64,000 nucleotides of DNA from DATAXI01 sp963756185 (GCA_963756185.1 CAVWMS010000015.1:434001-498000), one strand, 5' to 3'; shown: positions 16,370-25,964, numbered from the stretch's first letter. Numbers and translations are program-made. Notes: generated from the letters alone by a model not told the origin.

Positions 16370-18076
16370 TCAATGGCACTCGCAGACGACGCGGAAGCCT
16401 ACGTCGTTGGCGGAGTACTCGGGGATGTTGAAGTTGCGCGTGGTGGTGCGCAGACTGGCGGCGCGGCTTTTCCAACTGCCGCCGCGGTAGATGCGGCGGC
16501 CGGCGGTCAGGGCGCTGCGGGGATTGGTGCGCTCCTTGCCTTTGTAGGGCTCGTAAAAGTCGAGGCACCATTCCCAGACGTTGCCGGCCATGTCCTCGAC
16601 GCCAAAGGGGCTGGAGCCGCGGGGATAATTGCCTACCGGCGAGGTCTCGGTGTAACCGTCGTTGATCTCCGGGTCGCGCCAGGGGAAGGTGGTGTTGCAG
16701 TCGGCGAAGTTGGCGAGGTCGCCGCGGTTGAGTTTCTCGCCCCAGGGATAGGTGCGGCCATCGGTGCCGCGGGCGGCGTATTCCCATTCGGCCTCGGTGG
16801 GGAGGCGGAAGCGTTTGCCCTCGTGGCGGCTGAGCCATTCGCAATACTTCAAGGCGTCGACGCTGCTGACGTAAATGGCGGGGTGGTTGCCATCGGCCCA
16901 GCCGCCGCGCTTGGCGCGATGGGCGAGATCGAATTCCTCGTACTGGGCGTTGGTGATGACGTAGCGGGAAATGTAGAAGCAGGAGATGTTTGTCTTGGTG
17001 AGCGGCTGCTCGTTGGGGGCGGCGCCATCGGCGGCGCTGCCCATGACGATGGTGCCCGAGGGGATGAAGAGCATCTCGACGTTTGAGAAGGCGGCGAAGC
17101 GGGGATGCTTCTGGCGCTCGAGATCGCGGCTGAGGGGCGAGAAACGCTCGGCCTGCATGGACTCGAGGATGCGCGGGGTGGTTTCCTTCTTCTGCGCGGG
17201 AGCGGGAGTCTTGGCGGGAGCTTTCTTTGCGGAGGCGCGAGGAGCGGTGGCGGTGACGGCGGGGCCGCCGTTGGAGGGGGGGAGTTTGCTGACCTCCTCG
17301 AGGTAGTCGTCGATGGCGTCCTCGGCTTCGCCGCCGGAGAGGCCGAGGTTTTCGCCCATGTTGCAAAGGGCGTCGCGCTGGTCGTCGGTCATATCGTCCT
17401 CGTTCAAGCCGCTGAGGCGGATGAGGCGGGCGAACTCGGCATGGGGATCGCTCGATTGAGCGCCGGGAGCGAGCCGGGGCGGGGAGGAGGCATTGGCGAC
17501 GGGGGCGAATGCGGCGCCATCGACCGGGGTGTAGGAGTGCTGGGAAGGCGCGGACGCGGCCACGGGAGGAGGCGGCGGGACGTAGCGCCTGGCGCCGCGG
17601 CGGCCCAGCTCGGACTCGACCATGAGGCGCATCTCCTCGATGTCGAGGCCGGCGGCGGAGCCGAGATGGTAGAGGTTGTTTTCGTCCTCGGGCTTGAGAA
17701 CGCCGTCGGCGAGCGCGAAGGCGAGGAATTTATAGAAATCGGCGGCGGCGTTTTCCTTCAGGCGGGCGCGCAGGCGCTCGTCGGCGGTGCGGCGGCTGTC
17801 GGGATTGAGGAGGACGGTGCGGGCTTCGGCGAGAAACTTGGGGGCCTCGTCCAGGCCGTTGCGCAGAAGCTGGGTGACGGGATTGCTCGGCTGATTTTTC
17901 AGCGGGAGCTTTTTCTGCCACCAGACGAGCAACTGACGGCAGTTCTCCTCAATCTGCTCGTCACTCGGGTTGGCTTCAAAATCAAGGCAGAGCCGCTCGT
18001 ATGGGTTGTCGGAATTATAATTCCGCCACCCATCCCAGCGGCTCGGGCTGTCAGGCAGCGGCGAAGGCAATGGCAT
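16370..18076 (-). CDS. FGE-sulfatase-domain protein with J-like and TerB-like N-terminal regions
   Basis: 568 residues, last gene of an Hsp70-type operon. C-terminal 240 residues form a formylglycine-generating-enzyme-like fold (MLFIPSGTIVMGS, WLSRHEGKRFRLPTEAEWEYAARG, FGVEDMAGNVWEWCLDFY, GFRVVCECH). In the catalytic loop, YRGGSWKSRAASLRTTTRN has none of the cysteines of true FGE, so it is probably a binding domain rather than an oxidase. Residues 24-105 (YERLCLDFEANPSDEQIEE ... LAEARTVLLNPDSRRTADE) have the layout of a J domain but no HPD motif. Two helical stretches (about 113-165 and 215-265) resemble each other and TerB/DjlA-type segments. An Ala/Pro/Lys-rich linker follows. No signal peptide: cytoplasmic. 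The J-like and TerB-like readings are inference. Confidence 0.8.
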   Translation of the reverse strand: MPLPSPLPDSPSRWDGWRNYNSDNPYERLCLDFEANPSDEQIEENCRQLLVWWQKKLPLKNQPSNPVTQLLRNGLDEAPKFLAEARTVLLNPDSRRTADERLRARLKENAAADFYKFLAFALADGVLKPEDENNLYHLGSAAGLDIEEMRLMVESELGRRGARRYVPPPPPVAASAPSQHSYTPVDGAAFAPVANASSPPRLAPGAQSSDPHAEFARLIRLSGLNEDDMTDDQRDALCNMGENLGLSGGEAEDAIDDYLEEVSKLPPSNGGPAVTATAPRASAKKAPAKTPAPAQKKETTPRILESMQAERFSPLSRDLERQKHPRFAAFSNVEMLFIPSGTIVMGSAADGAAPNEQPLTKTNISCFYISRYVITNAQYEEFDLAHRAKRGGWADGNHPAIYVSSVDALKYCEWLSRHEGKRFRLPTEAEWEYAARGTDGRTYPWGEKLNRGDLANFADCNTTFPWRDPEINDGYTETSPVGNYPRGSSPFGVEDMAGNVWEWCLDFYEPYKGKERTNPRSALTAGRRIYRGGSWKSRAASLRTTTRNFNIPEYSANDVGFRVVCECH

Positions 18077-18153
18077 ACATCAGGCAATCAGATAGCGTTG
18101 GAAAAAGAGTGGAAAGTGGCGAGGCGGTGCGCAGGTCGGGTCTTGGGGTGGTT

Positions 18154-19737
18154 TTAAAGGACGGTGATTTGGGCGAGGTCGGCGGTGGCGGCATCGATCT
18201 CGAGTTCGTTGAGGCCGACGTTGCGGGCAATGGAAACGCGGTTTTGTTTGCCAAAGGCATCGACGGTGACTTCCAGCACCTGGTTGGCGTCGTAGCGATA
18301 AGTCAGCTCGACCGGGGAACCCTTGGGCAGGAAGGGCGGAAGCTCGATGTCGCAAAGGCCAAGCTCGGTGCATTCCGCGGGAACAGTGCTCTCGCCCTCG
18401 ACCACGCGGACCACGGCGTTTTTCATGTTGGCCTTGGCGGTGCCGAAGGAATTCTTCACCTCGCCCGGGATGGCGGTCATCTTCTTGATCATGGGGAAGA
18501 CGTATTCCTCGACCTTGGCATCGTCCCAGAGGACGACGCCGAGGGTATGGGTGGTGATATTGGTCACGCGCATGAGGCCGCCGTCGGGATTCGAGAACTT
18601 CGTGCGGACCTCGATGGGGAGCACGCGCTCGCCGAGCGAGTCCTCCTCCTTGAGCAGGGCGAGGATGCCCTGGATGGCGGCGCCGATGGAGACCGCCTCG
18701 TCCGGGCTGACGTCGTCGGCGATGTCGGTCTGCGAGATCTGCTGGATCATGGTGCGGACCGAAGGCATGCGGCTCATGCCGCCGGTGAGCAGGACGTGGT
18801 CGATCTGGGACCAGTTGAGGCGGGCCTCCTGCATGACGATTTCGCAGATGGTCTTGCACTTTTCGAGAAGGTGGGAGCAGCGATTCTCGAATTGCTCGCG
18901 GGTGATCTCGAGCTTGATGCTCTTGCCGTTGAAATTGTGGACGAGCGTGGTCGAGGTGCGGCTGGAAAGCTGGAGCTTGGCGGCAAGCGCGCGGTTGTAG
19001 AGGTCCTGGTAGCTCTGGAGGTCGAGCAGCGGATTTTCGCCATGGGCCTTGTCGAATTCCTCGGCCACCCAGTTGACGATGACGTCGTCCCAATCCTTGC
19101 CGCCGAGGCGATGGTCGCCGTTGCTGGCGATCATGCGGATGTGGTGATCCTCGATGCGCATGATGGTGACGTCGAAGGTGCCGCCGCCAAGGTCGAAGAC
19201 GAAGACGGTCTGCTCGGAATCGAGTTTGTCCAGGCCGTAGGCGAGAGCGGCGGCGGTCGGCTCGTTGATGATCTGGAGGACGTTGAGGCCGGCGAGCTGG
19301 CCGGCGTGGAGCGTGGCGGTGCGCTCGGAGTCGTTGAAATAAGCGGGAACGGTGATGACGGCGTCGGTGATCTCCGTGCCGAGATATTTTTGGGCGTCGT
19401 TCTTGAGCTTCTTGATGATGAGCGCGGAGAGTTCCTCGGCAGTGTAGATGTGGTCGTTGAAGTCGCGGTGGAACTCGTTTTTGCTCTTGCCCATCTCGCG
19501 CTTGACGAAATCGACGATTTTCTCCGGCTCGGCGACGGCGTTCTGCTTGGCGTGGGTGCCGACGATGGCATTCTGGCCGTCGAAGAGGATGACCGAAGGG
19601 GTAATGCGCTCGGACTCGGAATTGGGAATGATCTGCGGCTTGCCGTAGGCGTCGATGTGGGCGATGGCGGAAAAAGTAGTGCCCAGGTCGATGCCGACCG
19701 CCTTGCGCTGCTTTCTGGGAGAGGAGTTTTCCGTCAT
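18154..19737 (-). CDS. Hsp70 family protein (DnaK-like, short form)
   Basis: Cytoplasmic chaperone-type ATPase, 527 residues from the ATG at 19737 (frame open to 19818). Nucleotide-binding domain is complete: VGIDLGTTFSAIA (phosphate 1), VITVPAYFNDSERTAT, INEPTAAALAYGLD, VFVFDLGGGTFDVTIM (phosphate 2) and VLLTGGMSRMPSVR (adenosine). A beta substrate-binding domain follows (HTLGVVLWDDAKVEEYVFPMI ... LPPFLPKGSPVELTYRYD). The alpha-helical lid and EEVD-like tail of DnaK are absent, which explains the length (DnaK is about 640). So this is a specialised paralogue, not the housekeeping dnaK. It sits between the GrpE-like gene and the FGE-domain gene. Confidence 0.9.
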   Translation of the reverse strand: MTENSSPRKQRKAVGIDLGTTFSAIAHIDAYGKPQIIPNSESERITPSVILFDGQNAIVGTHAKQNAVAEPEKIVDFVKREMGKSKNEFHRDFNDHIYTAEELSALIIKKLKNDAQKYLGTEITDAVITVPAYFNDSERTATLHAGQLAGLNVLQIINEPTAAALAYGLDKLDSEQTVFVFDLGGGTFDVTIMRIEDHHIRMIASNGDHRLGGKDWDDVIVNWVAEEFDKAHGENPLLDLQSYQDLYNRALAAKLQLSSRTSTTLVHNFNGKSIKLEITREQFENRCSHLLEKCKTICEIVMQEARLNWSQIDHVLLTGGMSRMPSVRTMIQQISQTDIADDVSPDEAVSIGAAIQGILALLKEEDSLGERVLPIEVRTKFSNPDGGLMRVTNITTHTLGVVLWDDAKVEEYVFPMIKKMTAIPGEVKNSFGTAKANMKNAVVRVVEGESTVPAECTELGLCDIELPPFLPKGSPVELTYRYDANQVLEVTVDAFGKQNRVSIARNVGLNELEIDAATADLAQITVL

Positions 19738-19801
19738 CGGCGGGTGAAATTTCGGCTGATGTGCAGGAGCGAATTGTATGCCATCGGACGTGGCGAGCAT
19801 G

Positions 19802-20572
19802 TCAGCGTGTGGATGCATCGGGGACCGGGGCTGGGGTTTCAGGGCGCCATTTCTTGATGATGACTTCCTCGGCGCGGATGGTGCGTTCCCGCCAAAGGAA
19901 GCCAGGCTTGAGGCTGGCGGCGATGTTCAGGTCTTCGTCCCGGGAAGCGGCGGGCTCGACGTTGATGACGCGCTGGTTGACCTTGTCGAGCTTGCCTGCC
20001 GAGGGTTCGACGCGGTGGACACCCATGCGGGCCAGGACCTCGAGGAGCGAGACGATGGTGTGATCGAGATTGGTGGTAAGGGATTGGAGATGGGCCTGGG
20101 CCGCGGTGGCCTCGGGGATCTCGGCGCCTGGTTTGAGGCCGGCCAGGAAGGCGGCGGTACGGCGGTGAATTTCGGAAAGATCGTCGTAGAGGAGGATGAG
20201 GTCGCGGATGATGGGGCGGTGGAGCACCTCGAGCAGGAAGCCGTCCTTGTAGCCGCGCAGCTCATCGTGGAGGGCGTCGAAAAGCTTTTGGTTGACGCCG
20301 TTGCGGTTTTCGAGGTCCTCGTGAAGGGTGGTGATGAGGCGGGGAAGAACGGTGATGTTCGACTGCGCGGCGACGGTCTCCTCGATGCGCATGATGGCCA
20401 TGGTGTTCTCCGTGATGGAGCGACCGAGCTGGTCGAGGCGGCGCAGGAGGGGGTCGAGAAAATCGACGAGGGCAGTCTCCGAGCGCTTCTCGGGGGGAGC
20501 TACGTCGAGAAATTGCTGGGCTTCTTCGGCCAGCGAGCGCATTTGAATTTCAAAATCAGGTTCAGCAGCCAT
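19802..20572 (-). CDS. GrpE-like nucleotide exchange factor
   Basis: 256 residues from the ATG at 20572. N-terminal half is coiled-coil-like (LDPLLRRLDQLGRSITENTMAIMRIEE), followed by a helical middle and a C-terminal beta part with the GrpE-type sequence VHRVEPSAGKLDKVNQRVINVEP and a final VIIKKWRPE. It is longer than housekeeping GrpE (about 190). Adjacent to the short Hsp70, it probably resets that ATPase. The order GrpE, Hsp70, FGE protein on one strand with gaps of 64 and 77 bases suggests one transcript starting in the 191 bases before 20572. Confidence 0.8.
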   Translation of the reverse strand: MAAEPDFEIQMRSLAEEAQQFLDVAPPEKRSETALVDFLDPLLRRLDQLGRSITENTMAIMRIEETVAAQSNITVLPRLITTLHEDLENRNGVNQKLFDALHDELRGYKDGFLLEVLHRPIIRDLILLYDDLSEIHRRTAAFLAGLKPGAEIPEATAAQAHLQSLTTNLDHTIVSLLEVLARMGVHRVEPSAGKLDKVNQRVINVEPAASRDEDLNIAASLKPGFLWRERTIRAEEVIIKKWRPETPAPVPDASTR

Positions 20573-20763
20573 GAAAGGATGGGACGCACCTTTATCCGTT
20601 AGCCAGATTCGCGCCACGTAAGCGGGTAGTTTTGGGCGAGATACGGGGGAAAAGGCCGGGGACCAAGGCGTGTGCCGACGAGACCGGGTATCGCCTTTGA
20701 ATTATGCCCGGAAAAATGCGGATTTTCGCGGGTTTTTTGACCGAAAAACCGGTGAAAAAGCGG

Positions 20764-22266
20764 CTATTTTCCCGCGTAGTGCCTGCGTATGGCTTCGGTG
20801 AGGCCGGGGATGTCGTGCTGGCGGGCCTCGATGTCCACTTTGAGGCCATGATCGCGGAGGGTTTTCGAGGTGACGGGGCCGATGCTGGCGGTCTTGAGCG
20901 CCGAGGGCCAGGGGAGCTTGAGGGCGAGGAAGTTTTCGACGCTCGATGAGCTGGCGAAGGTGATGAGGTTCGCGCCTTCGGACCGGAAGCGCTCGATGCC
21001 GCCGGTGATGTCGGCGGTCTCCGGGACGGTGCGATAGGCGATGGCCTCATCGACGATGGCGCCGAGGCGGGTGAGCTCGGGGGAAAGGACATCGCGGGCC
21101 TGCTCGGGGCGGACGAGGAGGATGCGGAGATTTTCGACGGAGCCCGATTCCTGGAACCTCTTGACGATCGATTCGGCGACGTACTCGGCGGGCTGGAGAT
21201 CGACCTTCAGATGGAAGTCGCGGACGCGCGCGGCGGTGGCGGGGCCGACGGCGGCAATGCGGGCGGCGCCGATGTCGCGGGCGTCGTCGTAAAGCTTGAA
21301 GAACATCCTGAAGAAGGCGTCGACGCCGTTGGGGCTGGTGAAGATGATCCAGTCGTAGCCGTGCGCGTCCTGGACGAGCTGGCCGAATTCCATGAGGTTC
21401 CGCGGTTCCTCGATGCGGATGGTGGGGATTTCCCAAACATCGGCGCCGAGGGCGAGCAGGCCGGAGGAAAGGGCGCCGGCCTGTTTGCGGGTGCGGGTGA
21501 CGACGATGCGTTTGCCGAAGAGCGGGCGGGACTCGAACCAGTTGAGGGAGTCGCGAAGATTGACGACGGGACCGAAGACGGCGATGGCGGGCGCGGAGAA
21601 ACCGGCCCCGGCGGCGCGGGCGGCGATGGAATCGAGACGTGCGCAAAGGGTCTGCTGGCGGCCGGTGGTGGCCCAGCGGATGAGGGCAACCGGGAGGGCG
21701 GGGTCGGCGCCGTTTTCGAGCATGGCCTGGGTGATGGGGCCGATGCGCTCGATGCCCATGAGCATGACCTTGGTGCCCGGCTGGCGGGCGATGGCGGCGT
21801 AATCGAGCGCGGCAGCGGGTTTGCCCGGATCTTCGTGGCCGGTGAAGATGGTGAGCTGCGAGGCGTAGTCGCGATGGGTGACAGGGATGCCGGCGTAGGC
21901 GGGACCGGCAAAGACGGAGCTGACGCCGGGGATGATTTCGAAGGGAAGATTTTCGCGGGCGAGGGCCTCGGCTTCCTCGCCGCCACGGCCGAAAACGAAC
22001 GGGTCGCCGCCCTTGAGACGGACGACGCGTTTGCCGGCGCGGGTGCGGTCAACGAGGAGGGCGTTGATTTCATCCTGGGAAAGGGTGTGGGCGCCGGCTT
22101 TTTTCCCCGCATAGATGATTTCGGCGCCGGGCGGGGCACACTCGAGGATGGCGGGATTGCAGAGGTAATCGTAAACGACGACCTCGGCCTGGGAGAGGAC
22201 TTCGCGGGCGCGGAGGGTCAGGAGAGCGGGGTCGCCGGGGCCGGCGCCGGTGAGGTAGCAGGGCAT
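20764..22266 (-). CDS. cobA-hemD: uroporphyrinogen-III C-methyltransferase / uroporphyrinogen-III synthase fusion
   Basis: Bifunctional enzyme of 500 residues. Residues 1-245 are the S-adenosylmethionine-dependent methyltransferase that makes precorrin-2 (YLTGAGPGDPALLTLRA, VRLKGGDPFVFGRGGEEAE, IPVTHRDYASQLTIFTGHE). Residues 250-500 are the HemD synthase that cyclises hydroxymethylbilane (KRIVVTRTRKQAGALSSGL ... ITFASSSSVENFLAL ... ASIGPVTSKTLRDHGL). It allows both heme and siroheme/cobalamin branches to start from one protein. Last gene of the hem cluster, 181 bases after hemC, with an intergenic repeat in between. Confidence 0.95.
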   Translation of the reverse strand: MPCYLTGAGPGDPALLTLRAREVLSQAEVVVYDYLCNPAILECAPPGAEIIYAGKKAGAHTLSQDEINALLVDRTRAGKRVVRLKGGDPFVFGRGGEEAEALARENLPFEIIPGVSSVFAGPAYAGIPVTHRDYASQLTIFTGHEDPGKPAAALDYAAIARQPGTKVMLMGIERIGPITQAMLENGADPALPVALIRWATTGRQQTLCARLDSIAARAAGAGFSAPAIAVFGPVVNLRDSLNWFESRPLFGKRIVVTRTRKQAGALSSGLLALGADVWEIPTIRIEEPRNLMEFGQLVQDAHGYDWIIFTSPNGVDAFFRMFFKLYDDARDIGAARIAAVGPATAARVRDFHLKVDLQPAEYVAESIVKRFQESGSVENLRILLVRPEQARDVLSPELTRLGAIVDEAIAYRTVPETADITGGIERFRSEGANLITFASSSSVENFLALKLPWPSALKTASIGPVTSKTLRDHGLKVDIEARQHDIPGLTEAIRRHYAGK

Positions 22267-22270
22267 GGGG

Positions 22271-22371
22271 GAATTGATAATTGCTAATCTAAAATTGATA
22301 ATTGAGGAGAGGAGCGGGGCTAGTACACAAAATCGTCAATTGCTGATTGCTGATGTGAGATTGCTGATTGG
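22271..22371. repeat. AT-rich intergenic repeats between hemC and cobA-hemD
   Basis: Two units: GAATTGATAATTGCTAATCT with continuation to 22306, and AATTGCTGATTGCTGATGTG with GAGATTGCTGATTGG to 22371. The second is nearly identical to 30104-30138. Confidence 0.6.
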
Positions 22372-22447
22372 CAGAAGGCTGGCGCCAGTCGGGAGGTCGG
22401 TGACACTTCTGGTTCAGAACATGGGCTACACAGATTTGGGTTGAAGG

Positions 22448-23359
22448 TTATGCTTTCCTGGAGAGTTGGTGGAAGAGGGATTGGGCTACCGGGGTGGGGG
22501 CGGGGCCGGTGAATTCGGCGAGGATGGGGGTGGGGGAGTCTCGGAACAGGAGGGCGCGGGCCTGGATGGCGCCGGAGGGGTTGAGGGTGGCGAGGGCGGC
22601 GACGGGGAGACGGCAGTCGCCGTCGAGGAGGCGGAGGAGTTCGCGCTCGGTGGCGATGCAGCGGTGCGTGGGGATGTGGTCGATGGCGGAGAGGAACCCG
22701 TTGGTGGGGTCGTCGTCGCGGCGGGATTCGATGCCGATGGCGCCCTGGCCGATTGCGGGCAGGATGTCGAGGGGCGCGACGTGAAAGGTGCCGGCGTCGC
22801 ATTGAAGGAGGCCGCCGGTGATGGAGTAGCCGAGGCGCTCGAGGCCGGCGCGGGCGAGAACGATGGCGTCGAGGGCGCGGAGTTTTTCGAGACGGGTGGG
22901 GACGTTGCCGCGCAGGTCGACGATGTCGAGGCCGGGGCGCAGCCAGTTCAACTGGCGGCTGCGGCGGATGCTGCCGGTGCCGATTTTGGCGCCGGGAGGG
23001 AGATCGGCCAGCGTCGATTTGGATTGCGTGATGAGGAGGTCCGCGGTGTCGGCGCGCGGGAGGACGGCGGCGACGTGGAGCGCCGGCGGCGTGATGCCGG
23101 GGAGATCCTTGAGGCTGTGGATGGCGGCGTGGATCGAGCCGTCGAGCAGCGCTTCCTGGATCTCATTTGTGAAGAGGCCCTTGAGGCCGGCGGGGCTCCC
23201 CTCCCCTGCCTTGAGTTCCTGACGGCGGTCGCCGGAGGTGGTGATGATCCTTAGCTCGACCTCGAGATAGGGATGGGCGGCGAAAAGGGCGGACCTGACG
23301 AGGCCAGCCTGCGCAAGGGCCAGGGCGCTGCCGCGGGACCCGAGGATGAGGCGGGCCAT
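22448..23359 (-). CDS. hemC: hydroxymethylbilane synthase
   Basis: Polymerises four porphobilinogens in the cytoplasm. 303 residues from ATG at 23359, which overlaps the hemA stop as TGATG; longer starts are inside hemA. Motifs: ILGSRGSALALAQ, HSLKDLPG, GTGSIRRSRQLNW, DLRGNVPTRLEKL, and Cys 249 in LLDGDCRLPVAA carries the dipyrromethane cofactor. Confidence 0.96.
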   Translation of the reverse strand: MARLILGSRGSALALAQAGLVRSALFAAHPYLEVELRIITTSGDRRQELKAGEGSPAGLKGLFTNEIQEALLDGSIHAAIHSLKDLPGITPPALHVAAVLPRADTADLLITQSKSTLADLPPGAKIGTGSIRRSRQLNWLRPGLDIVDLRGNVPTRLEKLRALDAIVLARAGLERLGYSITGGLLQCDAGTFHVAPLDILPAIGQGAIGIESRRDDDPTNGFLSAIDHIPTHRCIATERELLRLLDGDCRLPVAALATLNPSGAIQARALLFRDSPTPILAEFTGPAPTPVAQSLFHQLSRKA

Positions 23360-24432
23360 CAGGAAGAGACGGGAGTGATCGCGACGGCGGATTTGGGCGC
23401 GGGAATGGGCGCGGCGTGGCCGTTGGCGAGCCAGCCCGAGAATTCGCAGACGTGGCGCTCGATGAGGCGCTCGCACTCGGCGATTTCGCGGAGGCGAACG
23501 GCCATGGACTGGGAGGCGATGCCGCGCAGCGCGTCGATATCGTACAGGTAGACGCCGTCGATATTGTTAACGGCGGGATCAACGTCGCGCGGGACGGCGA
23601 GATCGATGACGAAGACGGGGCGGTTGCCGCGCTTGCGCATGGCGTGGCTGAGCTTCTCCGGCGTCACGACGATGTGCGGGGCGGAGGTGGAGGAAATGAG
23701 GATGTCGATGTCGTCGAAGCGCTCGTGCCATTGGTCGAAGCCAATGGCTTCGCCATGGGTTTCCTCGGCGAGAACCTGGGCGCGGTCGAACGAGCGATTC
23801 GAGACGAAGATGCCGTGGGCGCCGCGGGCCATGAGAGCGCGCGAGGTGGCCTCGCTGACCTCACCGGCGCCGAGGATCATCACGCGGCAGGCGGCGAGGC
23901 GGCCAAAGATTTTTTCGGCGAGATCGACGGCGACGGAGCCGACTGAAACGGGACCGCTGGTGATGCTGGTGCGGGTGCGGACTTCCTTGGCGACATTGAA
24001 CGCGCGCTGGAAGAGACGGTTGAGATGGCGCGAAGTGGCGCCCGACCCGAGGGCGAGGCTGTAGGCGCGCTTGACCTGGCCGAGGATTTCCGTTTCGCCG
24101 AGGACCATCGATTCCAGCCCCGAAACGACGCGGAAAAGATGGCGGGCGGCGGCGGAGCCGAGCTGGCGGTAGAAGAATTTGTGATCGTCAGGAGCGAGCG
24201 CGGCGCGGGAGGAGAGGAAGGCCTCGACGGAGGCGAAGCCGGCCGCGGAATCGGGCGCGGCGGCGTAAAGCTCGACGCGGTTGCAGGTGGAAATGATGAG
24301 CGCCTCGCCCAACCCGGGACGGCGGCCCAATTCGCCGCAGCAGGCGGCAAGCTCATGGTCGGCAAAGGCGAAACGTTCGCGCGTGGCGACGTCGGCGGTC
24401 TGATGGCTGAGGCCGAGGCAGAAGATTTCCAT
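23359..24432 (-). CDS. hemA: glutamyl-tRNA reductase
   Basis: First committed step of tetrapyrrole synthesis by the C5 pathway: reduces glutamyl-tRNA to glutamate-1-semialdehyde with NADPH. 357 residues, shorter than the usual 410-420 because the C-terminal dimerisation part is abbreviated. Catalytic Cys 50 lies in IISTCNRVELYA; SGLESMVLGETEILGQVK and the NADPH site MILGAGEVSEATSRALMARG are intact. It begins one base after the upstream membrane gene stops, so the two are coupled. Confidence 0.96.
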   Translation of the reverse strand: MEIFCLGLSHQTADVATRERFAFADHELAACCGELGRRPGLGEALIISTCNRVELYAAAPDSAAGFASVEAFLSSRAALAPDDHKFFYRQLGSAAARHLFRVVSGLESMVLGETEILGQVKRAYSLALGSGATSRHLNRLFQRAFNVAKEVRTRTSITSGPVSVGSVAVDLAEKIFGRLAACRVMILGAGEVSEATSRALMARGAHGIFVSNRSFDRAQVLAEETHGEAIGFDQWHERFDDIDILISSTSAPHIVVTPEKLSHAMRKRGNRPVFVIDLAVPRDVDPAVNNIDGVYLYDIDALRGIASQSMAVRLREIAECERLIERHVCEFSGWLANGHAAPIPAPKSAVAITPVSS

Positions 24433-24433
24433 T

Positions 24434-25225
24434 TCAGCCGGCGGGGTTGAGGAAATTGAGACCCCAAAGGGTCATGAGGGTGACGGAGAAGGCGGCGACG
24501 GAAAGCTGGGCGATGCGGCGCGGGGTGATCCATTTGTTGGCCTTGAGGATGCCGCCGTAAATGAGCCAGACGCCGACGCCCCAGATGACCTTGCTCCATT
24601 CGAGCCGGACTTCGTGAACCTCGAAGCCGGTGAGCAGGCCGACGGTCAAAAGGAGAAAGCCGGTGAGAATGAGGCGGTTGATGGCCACGGCGAGATCGGC
24701 AATCGGCGGGAGTTGAAAGAAGAAGCCGCGGAAGCGGTGCGTCTTCAACTGATGCTCCTGGATGAGATACATGACACCGGCAACGCACGCGAGGGCGAAC
24801 GCGCCATAGGCGATGATGGAGATGGCGGCGTGCATTTCGAGCCATGGATGGGCGACAAGCCGGGCGCGCGGGCCGGGCGGGCTATCGTGCACGGCTACGA
24901 GCGCAAACGTCTGGAACAGGAAGGCGAGGGGCGCGGTGAAGACGCCGAGCAGCGAGAGGCGATAACGCGCGCCGACGACGAAGTAGAGCAGGACCATGGA
25001 CCAACTGAGGAAGATGAGGACTTCGAAGAGATTGGTGAGAGGGCAGGCGTTGAGTGCGTGGCCGCGCACATAGAGAAAGGCGGTCTGGAAGGCGAACCCG
25101 GCGGCCATCGAGGCGAAATTGAAGCGCGAAGGCTGGAACCTGCCGGCGCCCAGGGCGAACATGCTGCGGGCAAAGCCGAGGAGAAAACAAAAGGTCGAAA
25201 TGGCGAGCAGGAGACGGTCTTGCAT
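24434..25225 (-). CDS. HemX/CcsA-type cytochrome c assembly membrane protein
   Basis: 263 residues with about eight membrane segments. The family handles heme or assists glutamyl-tRNA reductase levels when located before hemA, as here. Sequence: histidine candidates in HPWLEMHAAISIIAYGAFALACVAGVMYLIQEH are like the conserved heme-ligand region. The usual WDPK-type motif is replaced by LEWSKVIWGVGVWLIYGG, so it is closer to HemX than to a full CcsA. First gene of the heme operon on the minus strand. Confidence 0.8.
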   Translation of the reverse strand: MQDRLLLAISTFCFLLGFARSMFALGAGRFQPSRFNFASMAAGFAFQTAFLYVRGHALNACPLTNLFEVLIFLSWSMVLLYFVVGARYRLSLLGVFTAPLAFLFQTFALVAVHDSPPGPRARLVAHPWLEMHAAISIIAYGAFALACVAGVMYLIQEHQLKTHRFRGFFFQLPPIADLAVAINRLILTGFLLLTVGLLTGFEVHEVRLEWSKVIWGVGVWLIYGGILKANKWITPRRIAQLSVAAFSVTLMTLWGLNFLNPAG

Positions 25226-25369
25226 TGGCCGGGACCGGGTAGGGTAAGGGGAATGAGCTTGGAATGCAACGGCGATCCGGCTTCGCTGCGCTACGCCGGG
25301 ACAAGCGGCGGCGGGTCGGTTTCGCGCTCGATTCTCGACAGCGGGGAACTGGTCTGATTAGTCTGGGGG

Positions 25370-25900
25370 ATGCAGCAGAAGGCGACGGAGAGATTAATGA
25401 AGGCTGTGCGCGACGTGCCGGATTTTCCAATGCCGGGAATCGTTTTCAAAGACATCACGCCGATCCTGGCGGACGGGGAATTGTTCAAGGAATCGATCAA
25501 CCTGTTCCTCGAAGCGTGCAGGCCGCTGCGGCCGAACAAAATTGTCGGGATTGATGCGCGAGGGTTTTTGTTTGGGTCGGCGGTGGCGTACCAGTTGGGA
25601 ATCGGGTTCGTGCCGGTGCGCAAGAAGGGGAAGCTGCCGTACCAGACGAAGGAGGCGTCGTACACGCTCGAGTACGGCGAGGCGACGGTCGAGATGCATG
25701 TAGATGCGATTTCGCCGGGAGAGAAGGTGGTGCTGGTGGATGACCTGCTGGCGACGGGCGGGACATCGGCGGCGGCGGCGAAGCTGATTTCGCAGGCCGG
25801 CGGGAATTTGCTCGAGGCGCAGTTCTTAATCGAGCTGGGTTTTTTGTCGGGAAGGAAGCACCTGGAGCCGGTGCCGGTGCGGGCGTTTTTGGAGTATTGA
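25370..25900 (+). CDS. apt: adenine phosphoribosyltransferase
   Basis: Purine salvage enzyme converting adenine and PRPP to AMP. 176 residues, normal length. N-terminal VRDVPDFPMPGIVFKDITP, GIDARGFLFGSAVAY, and PRPP-binding VVLVDDLLATGGTSAAA are intact. ATG at 25370 follows a GGGGG run acting as a modest ribosome site. Stands alone, divergent from the heme operon; the 144-base gap holds both promoters. Confidence 0.95.
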   Translation: MQQKATERLMKAVRDVPDFPMPGIVFKDITPILADGELFKESINLFLEACRPLRPNKIVGIDARGFLFGSAVAYQLGIGFVPVRKKGKLPYQTKEASYTLEYGEATVEMHVDAISPGEKVVLVDDLLATGGTSAAAAKLISQAGGNLLEAQFLIELGFLSGRKHLEPVPVRAFLEY

Positions 25901-25964
25901 GAAGGGGCGGGGGCAGGTCTGCGGGGCTTGCCAATAGCTCGGAACGGCGGCATTCTATCGCCTG

